DNA of 34,218 bases from Thermoleophilaceae bacterium (GTDB lineage Bacteria; Actinomycetota; Thermoleophilia; Solirubrobacterales; Thermoleophilaceae). The stretch spans positions 1-34,218 of the forward strand of contig JAICRZ010000010.1 in NCBI GenBank assembly GCA_025937135.1. The letters are read 5' to 3'. Positions 12,684-20,158 of the stretch are shown here, in pieces. Position 1 is the stretch's first letter; each line of letters starts with the position of its first letter. The notes under the pieces were generated by a model, which saw only the letters and a list, made by a program, of their open reading frames with translations, made no database searches and was not told the origin of the DNA. A program made the position numbers and the translations under genes.

Positions 12684-14861
12684 TCAGTAGGTCTGGAGGA
12701 CGCCGTAGAGGGTGTCACGCTGCGCCGCGGGACGACCGGCTGCGTGGGCGGCGGCCACCAGGTCGTCCACCGTGAGCATGGTGCCGTGGTAGGAGCCCGC
12801 CATGCGGCTGATCGACTCCTCCATCAGCGTCCCGCCCAGGTCGTTCACGCCCCAGCGCAGCGCCTCGGTGGCGGCGTCCAGGCCCATCTTCACCCAGCTC
12901 GCCTGCACGTTGCGGATGCTGCGCCCGAGCGCGAGCCGGAACACCGCCGTGTGCTTGAGGTTCTCCTCGCGCGAGATCTCCTCGATGCCGTGCGTGCGCC
13001 CGAGCATCGTGTGGAACGGGATGAACGAAAGCGGCACGAACTCGGTGATCCCGCCGGTGCGGTCCTGAAGCGAGCGAACGACGCGCATGTGCTCGGCAAG
13101 CTCCCACGGCTCCTCGATGTGGCCGAACATGACCGTCGAGGTCGAGCGCAGGCCGGCCGCGTGCGACGCCTCGATGATCTCCACCCAGCGCCTCGCCGGC
13201 AGCTTGTTCGGCGAGATCCGCTGACGGACGCCGTCGTGCAGCACCTCCGCCGCGGTGCCGGGGGTCGAGCCAAGGCCGGCCTCGGCCAGGCGCTCGAACA
13301 CCGCACGCGGCGGCAGGCCCGAGACCTCGCACATGTGGTCGACCTCCATCGGCGAATACGCGTGGAGGTGGATGTCCGGCGCCGTTTCCTTGGCGACGCG
13401 GAGCCAGTGCTCGTAGTCCTCGATGCCCCAGTCGGGGTGGATGCCGGACTGCATGCAGATCTCGGTGGCGCCGAACTCGACGGCGTCCTCCACGCGCGCC
13501 ACGAACTCCTCGCGCGAGTGCTCGTAGGCGTCGGGTGAGCGGCGGCCCTGCCCGAAGCCGCAGAACGCGCAGCCCACGATGCAGACGTTCGACACGTTGA
13601 TGTTGCGGTTCACCACGAAGGTGACCTCGTCGCCGGCGAGCTCGGCACGCAGCTCGTCAGCGGCCTGGCGCATGTCCTCGATCGCCTCCGGGCGCGTCTC
13701 GGCGAACAGCGCCGTGAGCTCATCCGCGTCGAGCCACTCGCCCTCCCGCCCCTTCGCGACCGCATTCGGGACGAGATCGCGTCGTATGACCCGCTCCTCG
13801 CGGCGTCCCGATCCCCGCCGGGGGATGAACGACCAGTACCTCAGCTTGATGACGTCGAGCACGCCCTGCTCGACCCACTCCGGGTCCATGTACTGCGGGT
13901 ACACGCAGAGCCGCTCGGTGAGCGCGTAGCCGCGCGGGGCGAGCTCCTTGCGCATCCGGTGCGGCGACGGGAACGGATGCTCCGGCGAGATGTGGTCCCC
14001 GTTCGCCGACAGCCCACCCAGATCCGTGGCCCCCTCCTCGACCAGCGGAAGCCACCAATCCGACAGATTCGGCGGGATCTGAATCCCCACATCGGGCATC
14101 AGCCGCCGGCACTCGCGCACGAGCCGCCGCATCTCATCGAGGTCGATGGAAGAGGCCCACGCCGGCATCGCCACCTCTGCCGACTGCCGACTGCCGACTG
14201 CCGACTGCGCCGCGTCCGCAATGTCAGCGACTTCCGCACCGTAGTAGCGAGGATGCGCCACGAAGTTCTGGAGGATCACCTCCTGCACGTGCCCGTACTC
14301 CGCATGCACCGCCGCGATCGCCTCGAGCGCCCGCACACGTTCCTCAGGCGTCTCGCCGATCCCCACGAGGATCCCGGTGGTGAACGGGATGCGCAGCTCG
14401 CCCGCCGCCCTGATCGTGTCGAGCCGCCGCGCCGGGTGCTTCGTCGGCGAGCCCTGGTGCACCACGAGGTCGGGGTTGACGGACTCGAGCATCAGCCCCT
14501 GCGACGCGGTCACCTCGCGCAGCCGCGCCAGCTCGTCGCGTGACGCGACGCCGACGTTCGTGTGCGGCAGCATCCCGCGTGCGAGCGCGCGCTCGCACGC
14601 CCACGCGACGTACGAGACGAAGTCGTCGTGCCCGTACTCGCCCAGGCGCCGCGCGACCTCGCCGTTCACCTCGGGCTTCTCGCCGGTCAGCACGAGCAGC
14701 TCCTTGACGCCGCGCCGCGCGGCGTCGTCGAGCATCTTCTCCACCTCCTCAGGCGCGTGCAGGTGGGCCTGATGCGTCGCGAACGCGCAGTACTTGCAGT
14801 AGCACTGGCACGTCCGCGACAGCGACAGGGTGAAGTTCCTCGAGAACGTGACTCGCCGCAT
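12684..14861 (-). CDS. fbiC: 7,8-didemethyl-8-hydroxy-5-deazariboflavin (Fo) synthase, fused CofG-CofH
   Basis: A 725-residue fusion of two radical-SAM halves. Together they make Fo, the F420 chromophore, from tyrosine and 5-amino-6-ribitylaminouracil. The CofG-like half has the cluster motif C18-x3-C22-x2-C25 (CQCYCKYC) and later APPNL-like IQIPPNLSDWWLPL. The CofH-like half has its own motif NVCIVGCAFCGF near residues 424-434, and ICMQSGIHPDWG, VSGLPPRAVFERL, PGTAAEVLHDGVR and TSTVMFGHIEEP. Residues about 218-229 (AQSAVGSRQSAE) are encoded by a heptamer array and interrupt the usual spacing between HPRYYG and the next conserved block. ATG at 14861 follows TAGACT by eight bases, implying a leaderless mRNA. 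It is separated from the other F420 genes by the convergent junction and precedes the BKACE gene. Confidence 0.95.
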   Translation of the reverse strand: MRRVTFSRNFTLSLSRTCQCYCKYCAFATHQAHLHAPEEVEKMLDDAARRGVKELLVLTGEKPEVNGEVARRLGEYGHDDFVSYVAWACERALARGMLPHTNVGVASRDELARLREVTASQGLMLESVNPDLVVHQGSPTKHPARRLDTIRAAGELRIPFTTGILVGIGETPEERVRALEAIAAVHAEYGHVQEVILQNFVAHPRYYGAEVADIADAAQSAVGSRQSAEVAMPAWASSIDLDEMRRLVRECRRLMPDVGIQIPPNLSDWWLPLVEEGATDLGGLSANGDHISPEHPFPSPHRMRKELAPRGYALTERLCVYPQYMDPEWVEQGVLDVIKLRYWSFIPRRGSGRREERVIRRDLVPNAVAKGREGEWLDADELTALFAETRPEAIEDMRQAADELRAELAGDEVTFVVNRNINVSNVCIVGCAFCGFGQGRRSPDAYEHSREEFVARVEDAVEFGATEICMQSGIHPDWGIEDYEHWLRVAKETAPDIHLHAYSPMEVDHMCEVSGLPPRAVFERLAEAGLGSTPGTAAEVLHDGVRQRISPNKLPARRWVEIIEASHAAGLRSTSTVMFGHIEEPWELAEHMRVVRSLQDRTGGITEFVPLSFIPFHTMLGRTHGIEEISREENLKHTAVFRLALGRSIRNVQASWVKMGLDAATEALRWGVNDLGGTLMEESISRMAGSYHGTMLTVDDLVAAAHAAGRPAAQRDTLYGVLQTY
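14175..14207 (-). repeat. In-frame heptamer array (4 x CAGTCGG) within fbiC
   Basis: Read on the minus strand, 14207-14175 is four tandem CAGTCGG units plus CAGAG, the same 33 bases as 1329-1361. It encodes a low-complexity stretch (QSAVGSRQSAE) in the CofG half of FbiC. Seven is not a multiple of three, so four units plus the tail keep the frame only together with flanking changes. Confidence 0.85.
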
Positions 14862-14869
14862 CGAGGCGC

Positions 14870-14875
14870 AGTCTA
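14870..14875 (-). promoter_or_regulatory. -10 element of a leaderless promoter for fbiC
   Basis: Minus-strand TAGACT is eight bases upstream of the fbiC ATG, so transcription should begin at or next to the start codon. No Shine-Dalgarno is present in the intervening bases. The same hexamer precedes the aquaporin gene. Confidence 0.5.
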
Positions 14876-14880
14876 GGCCA

Positions 14881-14945
14881 GCCCGCAGCCCGCAGCCCGC
14901 GGCCCGCAGAACCCATCCGCGGGCCGCGGGCCGCGACTCCGCGGG
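14881..14945. repeat. Second heptamer-built hairpin (GCCCGCA/GCGGGCC units) between aquaporin and fbiC
   Basis: On the plus strand there are four units of GCCCGCA or a one-base variant (14881-14908), a 10-base loop, then two units GCGGGCC plus GCG, and a final GCGGGC next to the aquaporin stop. The arms are complementary and would form a very GC-rich stem in the transcript leaving the aquaporin gene. It may serve as its terminator without a T-tract. The architecture (7-base unit, opposed arrays) matches the element at 1329-1413, but the unit sequence differs. Confidence 0.7.
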
Positions 14946-15806
14946 CTATCCGACGGGCCCCATCCCGAACGGGCCCTTCTTGCCCGGCAGGATGAACATC
15001 TGCATGTAGACGAAGGCGGCGAGCAGCGCGCCGATCAGCGGGGCCAGGATGTAGACGAGCAGCCACTTGCCGGCGTTCGGGTCCCAGGTGCCGGAGGCCA
15101 GCGCCGGGCCGAACGCGCGCGCCGGGTTGTAGCCCGCGCCCGTGAGCGGGAAGCCGACCATCACGATCAGCCCGAGGGTGCCGCCGATGACCAGGCCGGC
15201 CCACTCGCGGAACGCCTGCGGGTTCACCGCCACTCCCACGACCGCCCAGATCAGGAAGAACGTGCCGATGCCCTCCACGAGCATGGCCAGCCCGACGCTG
15301 CCGCCGAGGTTGTCGCCGAAACCGAGGGCTCCCCAGTGGACCGCCTTCGCGTTCGGGACGTTGTCCGCCTGGAGGATGAGCTTGGTCACGAGCGCGCCGA
15401 GCACGCCGCCGGCGAGCTGGACGACGATGTAGATCGCGGCGTCGATCGGCCGGATCTGGCGGATCGCGGTGAGCGCGACCGTGATCGCGGGGTTGAAGTG
15501 CGCGCCGCAGACCACGGCGAGCGTCTGGATCAGCATGAACAGCACGAAGACGTGCACGAGGCCGATCACCGACAGGTCGATGAACGGCGACGACGCGCCC
15601 TGCGCGAGCTCCTGCGGGCTCAGCGGCGCCCGCCCGATCTCGGAGACGACCCACGTGATGAAGAGCACGAGGGTGAACGTCCCGATGAACTCCGCGAGAT
15701 ACGCAGCGGGGCCGCGCTCTGGGATGACCTCGCCGATCGCGGCGGCCGCCTCGACCTCCGCCTCGGTGTCCTGCGCCCGCCCTGTGCCGGGCTCGCTTGC
15801 TTCCAC
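14946..15806 (-). CDS. MIP-family channel (aquaporin/glycerol facilitator)
   Basis: A 286-residue membrane channel for water or small neutral solutes. Both NPA boxes are intact: GAHFNPAITVALTA and GAGYNPARAFGPALA. Six transmembrane helices are discernible, the first at YLAEFIGTFTLVLFITWVV. The arginine after the second NPA, part of the selectivity filter, is present. The N-terminal 35 residues are an acidic, alanine-rich cytoplasmic extension not typical of AqpZ, and the loop after helix 1 is long (about 20 polar residues). GTG at 15806 is supported by AGGAGG five bases upstream. A TAGACT -10 lies at 15845-15850, giving a leader of about 30 bases. It is monocistronic, ending at the GC-rich hairpin. 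Substrate cannot be fixed from the sequence. Confidence 0.92.
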   Translation of the reverse strand: MEASEPGTGRAQDTEAEVEAAAAIGEVIPERGPAAYLAEFIGTFTLVLFITWVVSEIGRAPLSPQELAQGASSPFIDLSVIGLVHVFVLFMLIQTLAVVCGAHFNPAITVALTAIRQIRPIDAAIYIVVQLAGGVLGALVTKLILQADNVPNAKAVHWGALGFGDNLGGSVGLAMLVEGIGTFFLIWAVVGVAVNPQAFREWAGLVIGGTLGLIVMVGFPLTGAGYNPARAFGPALASGTWDPNAGKWLLVYILAPLIGALLAAFVYMQMFILPGKKGPFGMGPVG

Positions 15807-15844
15807 TGGAGCCTCCTAGAAGTCCTGGGTTCTGAGCGCGCGGC

Positions 15845-15850
15845 AGTCTA
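15845..15850 (-). promoter_or_regulatory. -10 element upstream of the aquaporin gene
   Basis: Minus-strand TAGACT lies 38 bases before the GTG start and is identical to the fbiC element. Here the transcript has a leader with an AGGAGG site, so the same -10 serves both leadered and leaderless genes. No -35 is recognised. Confidence 0.4.
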
Positions 15851-15890
15851 AGCGGCCACGCGGTCGCCATGCCTTTTCGCGCCTGAAGCG

Positions 15891-16631
15891 CTATGCCCTT
15901 CCGGCGGCGCCGCGGCGGACGAGCCCCGGCGCAAGCGCCCGCAGCAGCACCACGAGCGCATACGCGCGCGGCACGATGCGCTCCGCGCGGCCGCCCGGGC
16001 CGGCGTCGAGGATCGCCGCCGCCACACGTTCCGGCTTCGAGACGATCCAGCGCGTGGCCGCGCGGCGGGTCAGGTGGCTCTGCGGGAAGCCCTCGGTCGC
16101 GACGAACCCGGGCAGCACCAGCCCGACGTGCACGCCGTTGCCCTTCTCCTCCAGGTACAGCGAGTCCGTCCACCCGGCGAGCGCGAACTTCGACGCCGCG
16201 TAGGCGCCCTGCCGCGGCGAGGCCACGCGGCCGGCGACGGACGAGACGTTCACGATCGAGCTCGGCGCCGACGCCCGCAGGACCGGCAGCAGCGCCTCCG
16301 TGAGGCGCAGGACGCTGTCGAAGTTGAGCTCCATCGTCGCGCGCACGTTCGCGTAGCCGCCGTCGGCGAACGCGGCGCTCTCGGCGCTGCCGGCGTTGTT
16401 CACGAGCAGGTCCAGGCGCCCCCCGAGCTGCGAGTCCACCGCTTCGCGCACGCGCGTGGGCGCGTCCTCCTCGGTCAGGTCGGCGGCGATGAACGGCGTC
16501 CCGAGCGCGCGCAGCCGGTCCTCGCGCCGCGCCACGGCCAGCACACGCCAGCCGTCCGCGGCGAGCCGCCCGACCGTGGCCTCGCCGATCCCGCTGGACG
16601 CGCCGGTCACGACGGCCGTGCGCGCGCTCAC
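15891..16631 (-). CDS. short-chain dehydrogenase/reductase (SDR) family protein
   Basis: A 246-residue classical SDR. The cofactor loop is TAVVTGASSGIGEATVGRL, followed by an arginine pair after beta-2 (VLAVARREDRL) that suggests NADP(H). DLLVNNAGSAES is the NNAG motif. Catalytic serine is in SIVNVSSVAGRV and the YxxxK pair is in GAYAASKFALAGW. The substrate is unknown. The C-terminal region (YALVVLLRALAPGLVRRGAAG) is hydrophobic and basic, as in SDRs of the DltE/sterol-like group, and may touch the membrane. GTG at 16631 overlaps the stop of the preceding 120-residue gene by four bases (GTGA), so they form a two-gene operon. Confidence 0.9.
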   Translation of the reverse strand: MSARTAVVTGASSGIGEATVGRLAADGWRVLAVARREDRLRALGTPFIAADLTEEDAPTRVREAVDSQLGGRLDLLVNNAGSAESAAFADGGYANVRATMELNFDSVLRLTEALLPVLRASAPSSIVNVSSVAGRVASPRQGAYAASKFALAGWTDSLYLEEKGNGVHVGLVLPGFVATEGFPQSHLTRRAATRWIVSKPERVAAAILDAGPGGRAERIVPRAYALVVLLRALAPGLVRRGAAGRA

Positions 16632-16990
16632 TGCGCGCGGCGGCGACGGAACTCCTCGCGAACCGACTCCGGCCGGCCCCACATCTGCGTGACCTCGACG
16701 CGCCCGGAGCGCTCGCCGCGCGCGACGATCTCGCCCTCGATGCCCTGCTCGTCGAGCAGCGCGAGCGTGCCCCTGACGGTCTCCGGCGCCGCCGCGTGGC
16801 CGAACTCGCGCGCGACGCGCACGTACCAGTGCCAGTCGTTCTTCGAGTACGGCTGGACGTTCACCTGGACGAGCAGCGTGCCGGCCTCGATGTAGCGCTC
16901 CTCGTCGAAGATCCGCAGGTCGAAGAACGCCTGCGTCCAGTCGGGCGGGAGCGCGTCGATCATGCGCTGGAAGTCCTCGGCCAAGGCCAC
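16628..16990 (-). CDS. conserved-looking small protein of unknown function
   Basis: A 120-residue soluble protein that I do not recognise. It is rich in aromatic residues (DWTQAFFDLRIFDEERYIEA, KNDWHWYVRVAREFGHA) and ends in an arginine-rich tail (REEFRRRRAQ). The alternating strand/helix pattern resembles small alpha/beta dimers. GTG at 16990 is chosen because the minus-strand TACGGT is exactly seven bases upstream, matching the leaderless pattern, and the segment before it has no coding character. An ATG-like start at 17038 would cross the divergent YgfZ-like gene. It is translationally coupled to the SDR. Confidence 0.65.
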   Translation of the reverse strand: MALAEDFQRMIDALPPDWTQAFFDLRIFDEERYIEAGTLLVQVNVQPYSKNDWHWYVRVAREFGHAAAPETVRGTLALLDEQGIEGEIVARGERSGRVEVTQMWGRPESVREEFRRRRAQ

Positions 16991-16997
16991 GGGCGGA

Positions 16998-17017
16998 ACC
17001 GTACCGCTCCCTACAAT
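16998..17017. promoter_or_regulatory. Divergent leaderless promoter pair (unknown protein / ygfZ)
   Basis: In a 34-base divergent gap, minus-strand TACGGT (16998-17003) is seven bases from GTG at 16990, and plus-strand TACAAT (17012-17017) is seven bases from GTG at 17025. Each -10 lies where the other's spacer would be, so the two promoters overlap. TACAAT is the best -10 match in the window. Confidence 0.55.
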
Positions 17018-17024
17018 CGATCGC

Positions 17025-17942
17025 GTGATCGCCACCACCGACTACGACCGCCTCCGCGAGGCCGCCGGCCTTGTCGACCGCTCCTATCGCGGCAAGCTGC
17101 GGCTGACCGGCGCCGAGGCGGCCGAGTACCTCCAGGGCCAGGTGACCAACGACGTCGAGGGGCTGGCGCCGGGCACGGGCTGCTACGCGGCGCTGCTCAG
17201 CCACAAGGGCAAGATGGTGGCCGACATGCGCGTGCTGCGCGGCGCCGATTTCCTCTGGCTCGACACCGAGCCCGCGTCGCTCCCGGTGATGCTCCGCAAC
17301 GCGCAGATGTTCGGCATCGGCCGCGACGTCCACCCCCAGGACGTGACCGCCGACCACGCGATCCTCTCGATCATCGGCCCGGCCGCGCGCGACGTGATCG
17401 ACGCGGCGCCGCCCGAGGCCGAGCACGCCTGGGTCGCGGGCGACCATGGGATGTACGTGGCCACCGACTCGGGCGTCGACGTGATCTGCCCGGCCGCCGA
17501 CGCCGACGATGTGCGCGCGGCCCTCGGCGTCGAGCCGGTGGCGGCGGACGCGGCCGAGTGCCTGCGGATCGAGTCGGGCCGCCCGCGCCTGGGGATCGAC
17601 ATCGGCTCGGAGACGATCCCCCAGGAGGCGGGCCTCAACGAGCGCGCCGTGAGCTTCACGAAGGGTTGCTACGTCGGCCAGGAGACCGTGGCGCGGCTCC
17701 ACTACAAGGGCAAGCCGAACCGTCACCTGCGCGGGCTCCGACTCTCAGAACCTGCCGAGACCGGCGACGAGGTGTGGGCGGCGGACCGTCTCGTGGGTAC
17801 CGTCGGCTCCGTGACCGTCTCCCCCACCCACGGGCCGATCGCGCTCGCCGTTCTGCGCCGCGAGGCCGGCCCCGGCGAGACGGTCAAGGTCGGCGCCTCC
17901 GCAGCCGATGCTGTGGTGGCAGACCTCCCGTTCACGGGTTAA
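17025..17942 (+). CDS. ygfZ: folate-binding YgfZ/GcvT-like protein (Fe-S cluster maintenance)
   Basis: A 305-residue protein of the YgfZ branch of the aminomethyltransferase fold. E. coli YgfZ helps assemble or repair certain Fe-S enzymes in a folate-dependent way. The signature KGCYVGQETVARLHYKG is at residues 213-229, with its conserved cysteine C215. The N-terminal half has the GcvT-like KLRLTGAEAAEYLQGQVTNDV and YAALLSHKGKMVADM. The residues needed for aminomethyl transfer in true GcvT are not evident. No gcvH or gcvP is nearby, which also argues for YgfZ. The GTG start at 17025 follows TACAAT by seven bases. Two radical-SAM halves (FbiC) and an Fe-S RfbH in this window are possible beneficiaries, but no direct link is shown. 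Confidence 0.88.
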   Translation: MIATTDYDRLREAAGLVDRSYRGKLRLTGAEAAEYLQGQVTNDVEGLAPGTGCYAALLSHKGKMVADMRVLRGADFLWLDTEPASLPVMLRNAQMFGIGRDVHPQDVTADHAILSIIGPAARDVIDAAPPEAEHAWVAGDHGMYVATDSGVDVICPAADADDVRAALGVEPVAADAAECLRIESGRPRLGIDIGSETIPQEAGLNERAVSFTKGCYVGQETVARLHYKGKPNRHLRGLRLSEPAETGDEVWAADRLVGTVGSVTVSPTHGPIALAVLRREAGPGETVKVGASAADAVVADLPFTG

Positions 17943-18009
17943 GTTGGCTGTTCCCCCGAAACTGTGCGCACCTGCGGCGGTTTCCCGGGTGTAGCCCGAA
18001 GCCCCCTCA

Positions 18010-19881
18010 ATGCGCCGCCGCCTCCTTCCCCCCCTTCTACTGCTGCTGGTCCTGGCGCTCCCGAGCAGCGCCGGCGCGGCGATGCAGCACTGGCGCACAC
18101 CCGCCTCGGGCGACGACTCGGTCACGCCGAAACAGGCGCTGCGCAAGGCCTCGGCGGCCGTCTCGGGGCGCGCCGGCCGCGGCCGTGAGCTCACCCCGCT
18201 GCTGAAGGACCTCGCCGTGCAGCTGCCCGCGCTGAGCGGCGCCGACGCCAGGCGCGCCCGCCGCCTGCTCGCGCGCCCGACGCTCGGCGAGACGGCCAGC
18301 AACGAGGACGGCTACACCGTGGCGGAGCACAACCCGCCGCTCTGCAGCGCTCACTTCTGCGTGCACTGGGTCGACTCGACCGCCGACGCGCCGCCTTCGA
18401 TGAGCTACGTCCAGACGATGAGCGACGTGTTCGAGCACGTCTACGACGTCGAGAACAACCAGCTCGGCTGGCGCCCGCCCACGCCGGATGGCGCGCAGGG
18501 ATGCCCGGGCAGCGCGCCGTACTGCATGAACAAGACCGACGTCTACATCAAGAACGTCGGCGGCCAGGGGGTCTACGGCTATTCCGCGCCCGATCCCGGC
18601 CAGGGCACCTCGCTGAGCCAGCACGCGTACCTCGTGATGGACAACGACTACAGCGCGGCCGAGTTCTCGAAGTACGGCGGCAACTTCCTCGAGCCGATGG
18701 AGGTGACCGCGGCGCACGAGTACAACCACGTGCTCCAGTTCGGCTACGACGTCGCCCAGGACACCTGGATGCTCGAGTCGACGGCGGTGTGGATGGAGGA
18801 CAAGGTCTACACCGACATCAACGACTACCTCCAGTACATCAACCCGCCCTGGACGCAGATGTCGCTGGTCCCGCTCACCACCTTCGACTCGAACAGCTCC
18901 GACGACCCGGTCAACGTGAAGGTCTACGGCGACACGGTCTGGAACCGCTGGCTCGACGCGAAGTACGGCTCCGACGCGCCGCGCATCGCCTGGGAGCACT
19001 CGCTCACGAGCAGGCCGAAGTCGTTCGCGCCCGGCGCCTATGACCAGATGCTCGCCGGCCACGGCTCGAGCTTCTTCAGCGCCTTCACGCAGTTCGCCGC
19101 CGACACCGCCGAGTGGCGCGCCGCGAACTCGCCGTTCGCCGAGGGGGCGACGTTCAACGACATGGAGCGCCAGCAGCAGTCCGGGCGCCCGATCCAGCTC
19201 AAGATCAACTCCGGCGGCGCCGGCGGCGCGCTCAAGCACACCACCTTCGCGCTCGTCGACGTCGCGCCCAGCGCGGCCCCGCGCGTGAAGGCCGTGCTCA
19301 ACGCGCCGCGCGGAGTGCAGATGGCCGTCGCGCTCGTCGGCCGCGTGGGCGACGAGACCACCGGCACGTACGTGTCCGCGATCACCCGCATGCCGAAGGG
19401 CGGGCCCGGCAGCGTCACGCTCCCCGACCCCGCCCGCTTCGCGCGGATCACCGCGGTGCTCATCAACGGCGACGCGCGCACCACCGGCCGCTTCTCGCGC
19501 ACGCTCCAGGACTGGGAGTGGAAGGGCGACGCCGCCCAGGTCGCTGCGCGCGCCTCCACCGACTACACGCCGCCGAAGGTGCGCAAGCGCGCGCCGGGCG
19601 CGCGCGAGACCGGCGTCTCGCGGCGGCCCGTCCTGCGCGTCAACTTCTCGGAGGCGATGATGAACGTCGGCACGCGGACGGTGCTCCTGCTCGGCCCCGG
19701 CGGTCACAAGGTCAAGGCGACGGTGAAGCTCCGCGGCGGCCGCAAGCTCCAGATCAAGCCGCGCAAGCGGCTCCGCGCGGGCGTGCGCTACACGGTGCGC
19801 CTGAGCCGCGACATCGAGGATCTCGGCGCCAACCAGCTCGCCACCTCGTCGCGCACCTGGTCGTTCCGCACACGCCGATAG
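18010..19881 (+). CDS. secreted HExxH zinc metalloprotease-like protein with C-terminal Ig-like domain
   Basis: A 623-residue exported protein. Residues 1-24 are a signal peptide (MRRRLLPPLLLLLVLALPSS). A propeptide-like region follows to about residue 100. The central domain has VTAAHEYNHVLQFGYD with the zinc motif HEYNH at 236-240, and 16 residues later E256 in MLESTAVWMEDKVY, the layout of a gluzincin-type third ligand. Cysteines in PPLCSAHFCVHW and GCPGSAPYC may form disulfides. Residues about 520-623 (PPKVRKRAPG to WSFRTRR) look like a bacterial Ig-like domain of the Big_5 kind. The layout resembles the MXAN_6640-type putative metalloproteases. ATG at 18010 is the only start giving a signal peptide. 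The 67-base gap before it holds two small inverted repeats but no clear promoter. Confidence 0.8.
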   Translation: MRRRLLPPLLLLLVLALPSSAGAAMQHWRTPASGDDSVTPKQALRKASAAVSGRAGRGRELTPLLKDLAVQLPALSGADARRARRLLARPTLGETASNEDGYTVAEHNPPLCSAHFCVHWVDSTADAPPSMSYVQTMSDVFEHVYDVENNQLGWRPPTPDGAQGCPGSAPYCMNKTDVYIKNVGGQGVYGYSAPDPGQGTSLSQHAYLVMDNDYSAAEFSKYGGNFLEPMEVTAAHEYNHVLQFGYDVAQDTWMLESTAVWMEDKVYTDINDYLQYINPPWTQMSLVPLTTFDSNSSDDPVNVKVYGDTVWNRWLDAKYGSDAPRIAWEHSLTSRPKSFAPGAYDQMLAGHGSSFFSAFTQFAADTAEWRAANSPFAEGATFNDMERQQQSGRPIQLKINSGGAGGALKHTTFALVDVAPSAAPRVKAVLNAPRGVQMAVALVGRVGDETTGTYVSAITRMPKGGPGSVTLPDPARFARITAVLINGDARTTGRFSRTLQDWEWKGDAAQVAARASTDYTPPKVRKRAPGARETGVSRRPVLRVNFSEAMMNVGTRTVLLLGPGGHKVKATVKLRGGRKLQIKPRKRLRAGVRYTVRLSRDIEDLGANQLATSSRTWSFRTRR

Positions 19882-19912
19882 CCCGGCCTGGTGTAGCCGC
19901 CGCGATCCGGGG

Positions 19913-19918
19913 TACGAT
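19913..19918 (+). promoter_or_regulatory. -10 element for the 67-residue protein
   Basis: TACGAT lies 36 bases upstream of ATG 19955 in the gap after the metalloprotease gene. The leader would be about 30 bases and include the GAGAG ribosome-binding site. There is no recognisable -35. Confidence 0.4.
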
Positions 19919-19954
19919 GGACGTCACCTTCCATCGACGCCCCGAGAGACCCGT

Positions 19955-20158
19955 ATGACCACATACATCTCAGACCAGCAGGCGCGACGGCTCGCCGACA
20001 TCGAGTCCCGTACCCGCCGGGCGTGGGAGGACTACAGCGGCGAGCTGCGAGAGCTCAAGGGACGCGACTACGAGGACGCCGAGGACAAATCGTGGGACCG
20101 CCTCCAGACGAGGCTCAGGCAGCTAGACGACGAACGCTCGCTGGTCGAGGGCACCTGA
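19955..20158 (+). CDS. small charged helical protein of unknown function
   Basis: A 67-residue protein, highly charged and almost entirely predicted helical, with heptad-like spacing (RRLADIESRTRRAWEDYSGEL and DRLQTRLRQLDDERSLVEG). It probably forms a coiled coil or helical hairpin. No cysteine, signal or membrane segment. I do not recognise the family. The start is ATG with GAGAG about six bases upstream. Its TGA overlaps the apparent CTG start of the acyltransferase gene (CTGA), which suggests co-translation. It may be a partner or regulator of that enzyme. Confidence 0.65.
   Translation: MTTYISDQQARRLADIESRTRRAWEDYSGELRELKGRDYEDAEDKSWDRLQTRLRQLDDERSLVEGT

Noticed and set aside
14175-14207. 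Frameshift or assembly error in fbiC at the heptamer array
   Set aside because: The frame is open on both sides and both radical-SAM halves read normally, so the array is tolerated in frame; an error in repeat number remains possible but is not required.
15891-17726. 611-codon minus-strand frame that would fuse about 365 residues to the SDR
   Set aside because: The added part is antisense to ygfZ and the 120-residue gene; the SDR fold starts at GTG 16631, which overlaps the upstream stop by four bases.
17943-18009. Riboswitch upstream of the metalloprotease gene
   Set aside because: Short inverted repeats (GAAAC/GTTTC, CGGG/CCCG) are present, but 67 bases with no recognisable conserved core do not support a known class.
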